Shown: one piece after another, positions 8,413 to 15,672 of the stretch
Layout of the letters: the number at the start of each line of letters is the position of its first letter
Numbering within the stretch: position 1 is the stretch's first letter
Assembly (NCBI GenBank): GCA_012840465.1
Contig: DULJ01000089.1
Location: 1-64,000, forward strand
Origin: Caryophanales bacterium
GTDB lineage: Bacteria > Bacillota > Bacilli > Bacillales > Bacillaceae_J
Direction of reading: 5' to 3'
Length of the DNA: 64,000 nucleotides
Notes under the pieces: generated by a model
What the model was told of the DNA's origin: nothing
The model's input: the letters and a program-made list of their open reading frames with translations, nothing else
The model's database searches: none
Program-made: the position numbers and the translations under genes

Positions 8413-9666
8413 TTATCCTACTAACTCCGCTTCTAAAGATTTCTTAGAATCTGAATCCTCTGGAAGTGCATCCACAAGAACTGGGTTAAAGTCTTCCTTC
8501 CATGGAAGTCCCCAAACATTTAATGCTTCCATGAATGGATCTGGATCAAATTCTTCAATATTGTATACGCCTGGCTTATTCCACTTGCCAGTTAAGATCA
8601 TCATTGCACCGATCATGGCAGGAACACCAGTTGTATAAGAAATAGCCTGTGAACCTACTTCTTGGTAGCATTCTTGGTGATCACAAACATTATAAACATA
8701 GTAAGTTTTATCTTGACCATCTTTTTTACCTTTAAAGATACAGCCAATATTTGTTTTTCCAACTGTTCTTGGACCAAGTGAAGCAGGGTCTGGTAATACA
8801 GCTTTCAAGAACTGCAATGGAATAATCTGTTTTCCTTCGTATTCTATCGGCTCAATTGAAGTCATGCCCACATTTTCAAGGCATTTTAGATGTGTTAAAT
8901 AGCTTTGGCCAAATGTCATGAAGAAACGGATTCGCTTAAGTCCAGGCATATTTTGTGTAAGGGATTCAAGCTCCTCGTGGTATAGCAAATACATATCTTT
9001 CTCGCCAACTTCTTCAAAGTTGTAAACACGCTTAATTTCCATTGGTTGTGTTTCAATCCATTGGCCATTTTCCCAATATCTTCCGTTTGCGGAAACTTCA
9101 CGAATGTTGATTTCAGGGTTGAAGTTAGTAGCAAATGGGTAACCATGATCGCCACCGTTGCAGTCTAAGATATCAATGTATTCAATTTCATCAAAATAAT
9201 GCTTAAGGGCATAAGCGGAAAATACACCAGTTACACCTGGGTCAAAGCCGCTTCCTAATAGCGCAGTAATACCAGCTTTTTCAAAACGCTCACGGTATTC
9301 CCATTGCCACTTATATTCAAACTTTGCAGTATCTTCTGGCTCATAGTTTGCAGTGTCCATATAGTGTGTTTTTGTTGCAAGACAAGCATCCATAATAGTT
9401 AAGTCCTGATATGGTAATGCTAGATTCATAACGATGTCAGGCTTTACTTCATTAATTAATGCGATTAACTCGTCAACATTATTTGCATCAACTTGGGCAG
9501 TTGTAATTTTTGTTTTTCCACCATCTAATTTTGCTTTTAACTCATCACATTTAGATTTAGTACGGCTCGCAATACAAATTTCCTTAAATACCTCACTGTT
9601 TTGAACACATTTGTGAATTGATACAGAAGCAACTCCGCCACAACCAATAATAAGTGCTTTTCCCAT
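8413..9666 (-). CDS. Carboxynorspermidine/carboxyspermidine dehydrogenase (saccharopine dehydrogenase family)
   Basis: A 417-residue NAD(P)H-dependent reductase. The N-terminus carries the Rossmann pattern ALIIGCGGVASVSIHKC, and the remainder matches the saccharopine-dehydrogenase-like family (SGFDPGVTGVFSAYALKHY near 130-150). Next to nspC it is best read as the enzyme that condenses aspartate semialdehyde with putrescine or diaminopropane, rather than a lysine-pathway enzyme. Start ATG 9666 follows AAGGGAGAG. The gene lies 60 nt behind a strong minus-strand terminator and about 480 nt behind a promoter-like TATAAT, so transcription probably passes through a structured leader. This leader is the most unusual regulatory feature in the window. 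Confidence 0.9.
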   Translation of the reverse strand: MGKALIIGCGGVASVSIHKCVQNSEVFKEICIASRTKSKCDELKAKLDGGKTKITTAQVDANNVDELIALINEVKPDIVMNLALPYQDLTIMDACLATKTHYMDTANYEPEDTAKFEYKWQWEYRERFEKAGITALLGSGFDPGVTGVFSAYALKHYFDEIEYIDILDCNGGDHGYPFATNFNPEINIREVSANGRYWENGQWIETQPMEIKRVYNFEEVGEKDMYLLYHEELESLTQNMPGLKRIRFFMTFGQSYLTHLKCLENVGMTSIEPIEYEGKQIIPLQFLKAVLPDPASLGPRTVGKTNIGCIFKGKKDGQDKTYYVYNVCDHQECYQEVGSQAISYTTGVPAMIGAMMILTGKWNKPGVYNIEEFDPDPFMEALNVWGLPWKEDFNPVLVDALPEDSDSKKSLEAELVG

Positions 9667-9726
9667 TCTTCCGCTCTCCCTTATAATGAATTTTTATTTT
9701 ACAATTACTAAAAATGCCAAACAAAA

Positions 9727-9769
9727 AAAAGCAAGTGCATATCGCATATTTTGCGCATCACTTGCTTTT
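9727..9769 (-). terminator. Terminator between the structured RNA and the carboxyspermidine operon
   Basis: AAAAGCAAGTG pairs with CACTTGCTTTT over 11 bp with a 21-nt loop, and the minus strand continues with eight T residues (9723-9730). It stands 60 nt before the dehydrogenase start, where an attenuator would be expected, or else ends an independent small RNA. Confidence 0.85.
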
Positions 9770-10150
9770 GATATAATCATAAATATGAAGAATAGCCTAA
9801 ACTTAAACAAAAGAACACAACAGTTTAAGCTAGCCATAAAATCCCAGTAACTTTATGGAAAAGCTCTTCAATATTCAAAATATATCATTTTGGCTCAGAG
9901 TCTATATAGCAAATAATCGCCTTTACCACTCTTATTGACCGTTTCACAAGTTGATGTGCATATGCACTGGTTGTAAAGTAACCAACTTATAAAATTTGAG
10001 CTTTTAACTCAATCAATAAGGCAACCTAAGTTACCAATCGGCATTTGACCCGGCTGTCCGTATGGCCTAAACTTTTCTTTTAGAAAAGTGGTCAAAATTA
10101 TCTGCTTGGAAAGACTCATGATTTTGAATATGTGCTTTCCATTACTAACA
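9727..10150 (-). ncRNA. Candidate structured leader or small RNA upstream of the carboxyspermidine operon
   Basis: No coding frame is supported here. On the minus strand a TATAAT box (10156-10161) opens the unit and an 11-bp stem (9759-9769 with 9727-9737) followed by eight T residues closes it. Between them, complementary arms are: 10090-10096/10044-10050 (7 bp) enclosing 10082-10089/10071-10078 (8 bp) and CGG/CCG; 10030-10035/10020-10025; 10013-10020/9931-9938 (8 bp) enclosing 10008-10012/9996-10000, 9984-9988/9948-9952, the palindrome 9956-9967 and 9980-9983/9969-9972; 9852-9858/9834-9840 (7 bp); and 9823-9829/9802-9808 (7 bp). A 10-base repeat, GCCTAAACTT, occurs at 9795 and 10065. It matches no riboswitch, T-box, 6S, RNase P, SRP or tmRNA core I know. 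Strand follows from the promoter and terminator. Confidence 0.6.
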
Positions 10151-10219
10151 ACTCCATTATAGTATCAACAATCAAAAAAAATATCAATAAAAAAATTAAA
10201 AAACTTTTAAAAAGGGATT

Positions 10220-10759
10220 TTACAGGTCAATATCAACAAAAGCCATTTCTTCTTCGACTTCTTCGATATCCCTCATTTGGTGGGCTATTCTTGAAGCTGC
10301 GCATGCGCATATGCTGGCCACTAGATCGTCTAGGAATGTATGGACACCCCCACCGCCTTTTGTATCTAACTTTTTAATAATACCGATTTTATTTTTATCT
10401 AAATATCCATACGTCGTAACAGCTATACTTCCATATGTGAGGACTGCTCCCAAGCCAATAGTTTCGTCCACTCCAAATAAACCTTCATCACTTTCAACAA
10501 TCGATTGCAGGGGTTCTGACAACATCCCTCTCTCCGCAAGGCGGTCCAATTCAATTCCGACAAGAATCGCATGGTGAATTTCACGTTTTCTTAATACTCT
10601 TTCCACTGAAAAAATGCAATCCTCCAACGTTAAACCACCATTAAATGGACTCTGCATTTCAAATACTATTTCTGCAATATCTAAAATGGTCACGCCACGT
10701 TCTTCGAGTAAATTTTTTGTCGCTTCTTGCACATCTCGGCTATGTACCCTTTTTGTCAT
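10220..10759 (-). CDS. Phosphatidylglycerophosphatase A-related protein (YutG family)
   Basis: A 179-residue protein of the PgpA family in its soluble Gram-positive form, like B. subtilis YutG. Recognisable blocks are ATKNLLEERGVTILDIAE near the N-terminus, LVGIELDRLAERG in the middle, LGAVLTYGSIAVTTYGYLD, and HTFLDDLVASICACAASRIAH near the C-terminus. The family is annotated as phosphatidylglycerophosphatase, but biochemical proof for this branch is thin, so a lipid phosphatase role is inference. Start ATG 10759 follows GAGAGGGG. The gene is divergent from yjcG and lies directly upstream of the structured RNA region; no own terminator is visible. Confidence 0.75.
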   Translation of the reverse strand: MTKRVHSRDVQEATKNLLEERGVTILDIAEIVFEMQSPFNGGLTLEDCIFSVERVLRKREIHHAILVGIELDRLAERGMLSEPLQSIVESDEGLFGVDETIGLGAVLTYGSIAVTTYGYLDKNKIGIIKKLDTKGGGGVHTFLDDLVASICACAASRIAHQMRDIEEVEEEMAFVDIDL

Positions 10760-10851
10760 CGTTACTTTATCCCCTCTCCGATTTTTAAATACATTATATC
10801 ATGTCTTTTTTTGTACTATAGGAATAAATAGAATTTTATGATTATAGTATA

Positions 10852-10898
10852 AGAAAAACATCGTAATTTGCCATTATGGGCAAATTACGTGTTTTTCT
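10852..10898. terminator. Long symmetric hairpin between divergent genes
   Basis: Arms 10852-10872 and 10879-10898 pair over about 20 bp with one bulge (core CGTAATTTGCC / GGCAAATTACG), flanked by A-rich and T-rich ends, so the shape is that of a bidirectional terminator. Unusually it lies between two divergent promoters rather than at gene ends. Confidence 0.6.
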
Positions 10899-10904
10899 AA
10901 TCAT

Positions 10905-10936
10905 TTGTATTAAATTTCTTGAACCTTTGTTATAAT
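10905..10936 (+). promoter_or_regulatory. Probable sigma-A promoter of yjcG (extended -10)
   Basis: A consensus TATAAT at 10931-10936 is preceded by TG at 10928-10929, forming an extended -10. The -35 is poor (TTGTAT at 10905 is 20 nt away), which an extended -10 can tolerate. It lies 41 nt before the start codon. Confidence 0.65.
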
Positions 10937-10976
10937 ATTACAGTATCGAACTTTGTTTTAAAGGAGGAACTACCTT

Positions 10977-11489
10977 ATGAAATATGGTATTGTTATTTTT
11001 CCATCCAAAAAGCTTCAAGACTATGCAAATTCTTTTCGAAAACGGTACGATCCTCACATCGCTTTAATTCCTCCCCATGTAGCTCTTGTGAATCCATTTG
11101 ATTCGACGGATGAAGAAATAAAGGGAATCATCCAAGATCTGAATAAAGTTGCTTTTGATTTATCGCCTTTCACCCTAGATGTCTACAAAGCCAAAACCTT
11201 TCATCCTGCGGCCAACAAAATTTTCCTTGCGATTAAAAAGGATGAGTGCTTATTAAACCTTCATAGTAAACTAAATGCTCATATATTTTCCAATGATGAA
11301 AAAACAGAAAGCTTCGTTCCTCACATCACAATCGGACAAAAACTTTCAAACCCCGAACATTCTGATATAGCTGGACAGCTTACAATGATGGACGTTGCCC
11401 ATTCCGAAGTCGTGAACCGTTTCCATTTATTATATCAATTAGATAACAACCAATGGACAACATATGAAACATTCCATCTTGGGAGCTAG
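10977..11489 (+). CDS. yjcG: YjcG family putative 2H phosphoesterase
   Basis: A 170-residue protein of the 2'-5' RNA ligase/2H phosphoesterase superfamily, matching B. subtilis YjcG. The two histidine motifs are PPHVAL near residue 34 and VPHITI near residue 114; the first has alanine where the classical HxT/S motif has Thr or Ser. The substrate is not known. ATG 10977 is behind AAAGGAGG, and an extended -10 promoter lies in front. The stop codon TAG is part of a 12-base sequence (GGAGCTAGACAA) identical to the right tip of a repeat found elsewhere in the window. A strong terminator follows. Confidence 0.9.
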   Translation: MKYGIVIFPSKKLQDYANSFRKRYDPHIALIPPHVALVNPFDSTDEEIKGIIQDLNKVAFDLSPFTLDVYKAKTFHPAANKIFLAIKKDECLLNLHSKLNAHIFSNDEKTESFVPHITIGQKLSNPEHSDIAGQLTMMDVAHSEVVNRFHLLYQLDNNQWTTYETFHLGS

Positions 11490-11493
11490 ACAA
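11482..11493 (+). repeat. Tip remnant of the gene-end repeat at the yjcG stop codon
   Basis: GGAGCTAGACAA matches the right end of the 150-bp repeat family (compare 16351-16363 and 32131-32142). The yjcG stop codon lies inside it. At 12 bases chance is possible, but the setting repeats that of other copies. Confidence 0.4.
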
Positions 11494-11502
11494 AAGTGAA
11501 CC

Positions 11503-11530
11503 AAAAGACCGCACTATGCGGTCTTTTTAT
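11503..11530 (+). terminator. Terminator of yjcG, probably bidirectional
   Basis: AAAAGACCGC (11503-11512) pairs with GCGGTCTTTT (11518-11527) around ACTAT, followed by TATTTT. The A-run on the other side can serve the converging minus-strand gene. Confidence 0.9.
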
Positions 11531-11591
11531 TTTGAGAACTGACGTACCAACTGGCGCACCAACCGCGGTATGGGGACAGGCACCACAACAG

Positions 11592-11813
11592 TTAAACAGT
11601 TTCATTAAAGTGCTTCCCTTTTCCGGTGATTTCGGATTTTTTTCTGGCCTTGACCTCTTCGTATTGATCCTCATAATCCGTTTTACCTTTAAGTTTGGCA
11701 CGCATCGTAACTTTTTCCACAGGTTTTACTACAAACGGTGGTCCATCTTTTCGAATGATCCGATTTGTGTATTGATTGGATTGCTCATTGTTTATTGGTA
11801 ATATATAGCCCAC
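11592..11813 (-). CDS. Small hypothetical protein downstream of the FapA-like gene
   Basis: A 73-residue, charged and probably soluble protein with a basic centre (VKPVEKVTMRAKLKGK, then VKARKKSE). I do not recognise a family. Two GTG codons can start it; GTG 11813 lies six bases behind AGGGGGTG, while GTG 11822 falls within that site. The gene begins 35 nt after the end of the FapA-like gene and is probably in one transcript with it, ending at the terminator at 11503-11530. Support for coding is the ribosome binding site, the intact frame and the position. Confidence 0.55.
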   Translation of the reverse strand: MGYILPINNEQSNQYTNRIIRKDGPPFVVKPVEKVTMRAKLKGKTDYEDQYEEVKARKKSEITGKGKHFNETV

Positions 11814-11848
11814 AGCAATCACCCCCTGGAGTTTTTTTGTCCCATTGA

Positions 11849-13513
11849 CTAACGAATGGCAATATTCCCCTGTTCATCAATTCTTGCTACAATGTTTGTC
11901 ATATCTTTTGTAAACTTATAAACTTTTTTCCCAATTTGGATAGTTGTTTCAGAGAATACATTTTTTATCGTAATGATTTGGTCATGGGGGACACAGATTA
12001 ATGTAAGGGTACCGCCTTTGCTGCCTGCTTCCTCAAGCCTTGCACCAAGCCCTGCAAAAAGCCTTCCTCCACGAACAAAACCCTTTACCTCGACCGAACC
12101 CTCGGCGAAAATTGTACAATTATAACAACCCTGTTTATTAATAAATACATCACCAGAGGAATAAACAATACTATTTATTGCTGACGGCATTTGCACAAAT
12201 ACACCGATTTCAGTTTCGAAATCTGATTGTTCCATAAGTTGATTCATAGTTTTAACTTGTGTCTCAAACTTCTCTGATATTTGAATTCTTTCGCTATTTC
12301 CAGTAACGATTTCACTTGCTATTACATTGCCATAGTGTGTGATCGATTGCCCTGCTTTTATTTTTGCCTCACTGACCGTACCTCTTATTTCAACTGATCC
12401 ATTAGCGACCACTTCCATATGATGTTCTACATTACCACTTATTACGATATCCCCGTTGAATTTTAGATTACCAGATTTAAGGCCCACATCCCCCCGATGA
12501 TCAAGCTTAGGAAGAACAGTTATAATGGCGGTATTTCCACGCTTTTGCACAGATGGTCTCCCCATCGAAGTCGCCAAAATCTGTTGATCACTAAGCTGTA
12601 CTCCATTTCTCACTTTCACAACTAGCGGCTGTACAGGCTTTGGTTTTATCACTTCACCTGTAACACTCCTTCCTGCTAAACCTTCGATTGGATCATGAAT
12701 AATCGCAATGGTTGTCCCAGCCGTAATTGATGGAATGTCAATACCTTCCCGGAAGTCAATCGAGCCGTCCTTTCGTTCTTTAAAGCTTTTACCTTCCTTT
12801 ACATCTACCAGATACTCCAACCAGCCATTCTTTCCTTCTACAGGGCTTTCACCTTTAGCAATAATGAATTCGCCGTCAATCTCAGCTTTGCATGCTGCAT
12901 CAATTTGTTCGTTCTGAATTTCAGCTGTAATCCCAAGATTCATTAACCGTTTATGTATATCTTCAGCTGTTAAGGTTAAATTAGGAAGTACAGTTTTTGT
13001 TGCTTCTAGTGTTACCTCACGCGCCGGCTTTTGATCACGAAGCTTATAAATGGTCTTGGTGCCTGGTTCAACTTTAATAGTAGCTGTTAACCTATCCTTA
13101 GTAATTTCGATTTTCCACTTTGTCTCAATTTCCTCATTCTTAAAATCAACCTTTAATTGATCCTGCTCCGAAATAGTCCCTTTTTCTTTCATTAATTCAT
13201 TATTTTTATATAACAGAACCATGGGAGGGATATGAACCATTAACTTTTCCTTATCACCAGCAGGATCAACGCAATGGATAATACCGGATTCAATCCAAAC
13301 TTTCCCTTGCTGAAGTGGTCGATCCTTTGGTTTTTGCGTAGCTTTTCTTTCTATTCGAACTTCCGCATCCTTCGTGCCCATTTTTAAAAATCCTTTTCTA
13401 CCTTCATTCAAGACTTTAATGTTTACTTCTTCGCTTGTAAGGCCTAAATGCTTTAATCCATTGGCAATAGCTTCCTCAATAGTTTTCCCGGTAAAAACAT
13501 TAGGTGTACTCAC
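11849..13513 (-). CDS. FapA-like protein: Jag_N domain plus DUF342 beta-helix
   Basis: A protein of about 554 residues. Residues 1-55 match a Jag N-terminal domain (TGKTIEEAIANGLKHLGL, then KVLNEGRKGFLKMG). From about residue 160 onward it is a DUF342/FapA protein with the region GEFIIAKGESPVEGKNGWLEYL and later a right-handed beta-helix with repeating short strands (ISGNVEHHMEVVANGSVEI, then VFINKQGCYNCTIFAEGSVEVKG). The function of FapA proteins in bacilli is not established; the 'flagellar assembly' name comes from other bacteria, and no flagellar gene is nearby. GTG 13513 is six bases behind AGGGGGTG; GTG 13522 is also in frame. It forms a probable operon with the small gene after it. Confidence 0.8.
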   Translation of the reverse strand: MSTPNVFTGKTIEEAIANGLKHLGLTSEEVNIKVLNEGRKGFLKMGTKDAEVRIERKATQKPKDRPLQQGKVWIESGIIHCVDPAGDKEKLMVHIPPMVLLYKNNELMKEKGTISEQDQLKVDFKNEEIETKWKIEITKDRLTATIKVEPGTKTIYKLRDQKPAREVTLEATKTVLPNLTLTAEDIHKRLMNLGITAEIQNEQIDAACKAEIDGEFIIAKGESPVEGKNGWLEYLVDVKEGKSFKERKDGSIDFREGIDIPSITAGTTIAIIHDPIEGLAGRSVTGEVIKPKPVQPLVVKVRNGVQLSDQQILATSMGRPSVQKRGNTAIITVLPKLDHRGDVGLKSGNLKFNGDIVISGNVEHHMEVVANGSVEIRGTVSEAKIKAGQSITHYGNVIASEIVTGNSERIQISEKFETQVKTMNQLMEQSDFETEIGVFVQMPSAINSIVYSSGDVFINKQGCYNCTIFAEGSVEVKGFVRGGRLFAGLGARLEEAGSKGGTLTLICVPHDQIITIKNVFSETTIQIGKKVYKFTKDMTNIVARIDEQGNIAIR

Positions 13514-13574
13514 CACGCTCACCCCCTGATCAAGTTCAAAACTCTGAATCTTCTTATTAATATTATAACATTAA

Positions 13575-13599
13575 AAAGGACCCTTTTTCGGGGTCCTTT
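13575..13599 (-). terminator. Terminator after the amidase gene
   Basis: AAAGGACCC (13575-13583) pairs with GGGTCCTTT (13591-13599). The minus strand continues into a T-run (TTTTTAATG), so it most likely ends the amidase operon, 145 nt after its stop. Confidence 0.8.
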
Positions 13600-13742
13600 C
13601 GAAAACTAGGTATTATTTTTCTTCAACGTAATATAACCTCCTTATTCCAGTCCCTTTAATAAATACCATCGATCATAGCAATAGCAGACTCCTTAGGCAA
13701 ATTTCATTGATATGTTATTCATCCGCCCGATAGAAGGTGCCT

Positions 13743-14426
13743 TTACGATTTGGCTTTATCATAGATCCTTTTTAAAACAAGAGCCTCTGCCCAAAGGGGC
13801 AAGCCTTTATTAATATTGTCCTTCCAGTCCACAGCTGAGATAAGGCCCTCCTCATAAAGCCAATCAATCGCTATTCTTTTCCAGACTTCCGCATTTTCAT
13901 AGGAATTCGAATTCTGTTCTATTGTCCCCCGATATATTACTTGATTTAAAAACCATTCCCTTGTGATTCCAGTTCCCGGACATGTTTTGGGAGAATGCTC
14001 TCGATGGAAAACAATATCATTCATCGACAATTTAAATTTCGTCAGTAAAACTCTTACTGCTGCGATTATGGCGTCTAACTGCTTCCCCTCTAGCGTTTCT
14101 TCACCTTTATCGAAGTTTCCGATCATTTCAAACATAATTCCGCCACGATTATACCCAGTAATTCCAGCAGGATCCTTCTCCAAAGGTCGACCGTCCCAAA
14201 TAAGACCATCCGGTGCTACAGTAAAATGCTGTCCAATATCCTGCCATCCTCTGGTTTCTGTATGGTACCTCCACATACTAACGATTGTAGATTCACCTTT
14301 GTAATCTGATTTCCTTGGTTCCCATGTATGATGAATTTGGATATGGTTGATTTTTCGCTTTAATTTCAAGTTATTAATAAAGGAGTGAAATTGAGTGATC
14401 GTATAAGGCTTAAAGTTTCTTGCCAT
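13743..14426 (-). CDS. N-acetylmuramoyl-L-alanine amidase (Amidase_2/PGRP type) with a C-terminal repeat domain
   Basis: A 227-residue peptidoglycan amidase. Residues 1-165 form an Amidase_2/PGRP domain: zinc ligands are expected in IQIHHTWEP (near 30) and HREHSPKTCPG (near 142-152). No signal peptide is seen, so export would need another route or the enzyme acts on lysis or inside the sporangium. The last 50 residues (VWKRIAIDWLYEEGLIS, then LPLWAEALVLKRIYDK) resemble the separate small protein encoded just upstream. Start and stop overlap by one base (TAATG) with that gene, so both are co-translated. Such pairs are known from phage-like lysis modules, but no other phage gene is near. Confidence 0.85.
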   Translation of the reverse strand: MARNFKPYTITQFHSFINNLKLKRKINHIQIHHTWEPRKSDYKGESTIVSMWRYHTETRGWQDIGQHFTVAPDGLIWDGRPLEKDPAGITGYNRGGIMFEMIGNFDKGEETLEGKQLDAIIAAVRVLLTKFKLSMNDIVFHREHSPKTCPGTGITREWFLNQVIYRGTIEQNSNSYENAEVWKRIAIDWLYEEGLISAVDWKDNINKGLPLWAEALVLKRIYDKAKS

Positions 14427-14617
14427 TATTTTTGATTCCCCTCTTTCATCCTATTGAATAGACGTTGATACACTGCTGCCTGGGCCCAGAACGGCAACGG
14501 TTCTTCAATCTCCATTTTCCAAGCTTCATCTGATAATAGTCTTTCTTCAAACAGCCAATCCGCCGCTTTCTTTTTCCATTCTGCTGTTCCACTTGGATAT
14601 CCAGACTTTTCAGCCAT
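14426..14617 (-). CDS. Small protein homologous to the amidase C-terminal domain
   Basis: A 63-residue protein. After a short N-terminal tail it reads WKKKAADWLFEERLLS and LPFWAQAAVYQRLFNRM, which lines up with the C-terminal 45 residues of the amidase that follows it (WKRIAIDWLYEEGLIS, LPLWAEALVLKRIYDK). ATG 14617 is seven bases behind GGAGGTG; an upstream in-frame start at 14650 lacks a site. The stop codon overlaps the amidase ATG. I infer that it is the same helical module made as a free unit, perhaps binding the same partner or wall component. No known function. Confidence 0.7.
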   Translation of the reverse strand: MAEKSGYPSGTAEWKKKAADWLFEERLLSDEAWKMEIEEPLPFWAQAAVYQRLFNRMKEGNQK

Positions 14618-14839
14618 TTTTTTCACCTCCATTTCCAACGTTAAAATCAATTCCTGTCATAATACAAATATATGTTTTTAATTAAAAAGTGACATTTTAC
14701 TTTGTACTTAGGTATTTAACATTTTAATGAAATACCACATTTATTTAGAGAGTAGACAACTCCCCATGCAGTTATCCCTAACCTACATACCATGTTAAGA
14801 GACGATATTCATCAATTTTAAAAAAGGAGGAATTTATAG

Positions 14840-15478
14840 ATGAGTTCAAAAAAACATAAACATCGTAAAGAATTTGAAGAAAGTTTGATGGAAGATTTCA
14901 CACATGGCAACCATCATCATCACCCACACCCACCACCTCATCACGAGGAAGACCACGGTCATTGCCATGAAGAACATGATAATGACGATAAAGATTGTAT
15001 CTGCAGCATAGTTAAAAGAATCCTTAAAGCTCAAGAAATGGTCGACGACTGCCGGTGTAGAGTAAGCTGTGAAAGATCGATAAGACAGTTACACACGCCA
15101 TATGAATGTCCCCCTGCAGACACAATCCCTTTCACTTTAACTTGTGGCTGTGATCTGTTCTGCGGAAAAGGAGCCATTTACAGTAGGCATGGTAACTTCT
15201 GTTTAATTTCCAGCCCATTCTTCAGAGTTAAAAAGGTCGATCATCATTGTTGCGCAGTTTTGGAATTATTATGGCCGACCTTCGACGGGGAGCCTATTAA
15301 AGGGCCGCTAACATGCAGGGATAACAATTTTCCATGCAATGACTTCAATGGTTTTATTGGAACAGGAGTGTGCATTACAGTCGATCTTTCATGCTTTTGC
15401 AGCATTTCCTGTCTGAAACCTCATATGGTCAATAAAGCAACAGCAAGCCAAATTCAACAGATTATTAAAGGACATTAG
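14840..15478 (+). CDS. Spore coat protein, CotY/CotZ family, histidine-rich N-terminus
   Basis: A 212-residue cysteine-rich coat/exosporium protein. Residues 50-200 carry the CotY/CotZ/ExsY pattern: DCICSIVKRILKAQEMV, CRVSCERSIRQL, FRVKKVDHHCCAVLELL and GTGVCITVDLSCFCSISCL. The N-terminal 48 residues are exceptional: a run of His, Pro, Asp and Glu (about 14 histidines between residues 23 and 46) that looks able to bind metal ions. These proteins assemble the outer spore layer through cysteines. ATG 14840 is behind AAAAAAGGAGGAA. It is followed by a terminator and then by a second family member. Mother-cell sigma-K expression is expected, but I cannot point to a convincing sigma-K promoter. 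Confidence 0.88.
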   Translation: MSSKKHKHRKEFEESLMEDFTHGNHHHHPHPPPHHEEDHGHCHEEHDNDDKDCICSIVKRILKAQEMVDDCRCRVSCERSIRQLHTPYECPPADTIPFTLTCGCDLFCGKGAIYSRHGNFCLISSPFFRVKKVDHHCCAVLELLWPTFDGEPIKGPLTCRDNNFPCNDFNGFIGTGVCITVDLSCFCSISCLKPHMVNKATASQIQQIIKGH

Positions 15479-15501
15479 TACTTATAACTTTAAAAAATAT
15501 T

Positions 15502-15534
15502 AAGGTGGGGCCGTGACGCCCACCTTTTTTCTTT
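15502..15534 (+). terminator. Terminator after the first CotY/CotZ gene
   Basis: AAGGTGGG (15502-15509) pairs with CCCACCTT (15519-15526) and is followed by TTTTTTCTTTT. The two coat genes are therefore likely to be separate transcription units. Confidence 0.9.
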
Positions 15535-15672
15535 TGTTTACAAAAGGTTAGGGAAATATCTAATTTTTATTCCTATAAAAATAGACGATTGCCCACACAA
15601 TACATCCACCCATACATATTCTGTAGAGACAATAGTCATTAAATATATAATTAAAAAAGGAGAGATAGAGGT

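Noticed and set aside
10037-10056. B12-box-like sequence on the minus strand (AGCCGGGTCAAATGCC)
   Set aside because: It shares only the outer bases with the cobalamin riboswitch box, and no other cobalamin core element precedes it.
13743-14650. Prophage remnant
   Set aside because: Apart from the amidase pair, no holin, structural, integrase or attachment sequence is visible on either side.
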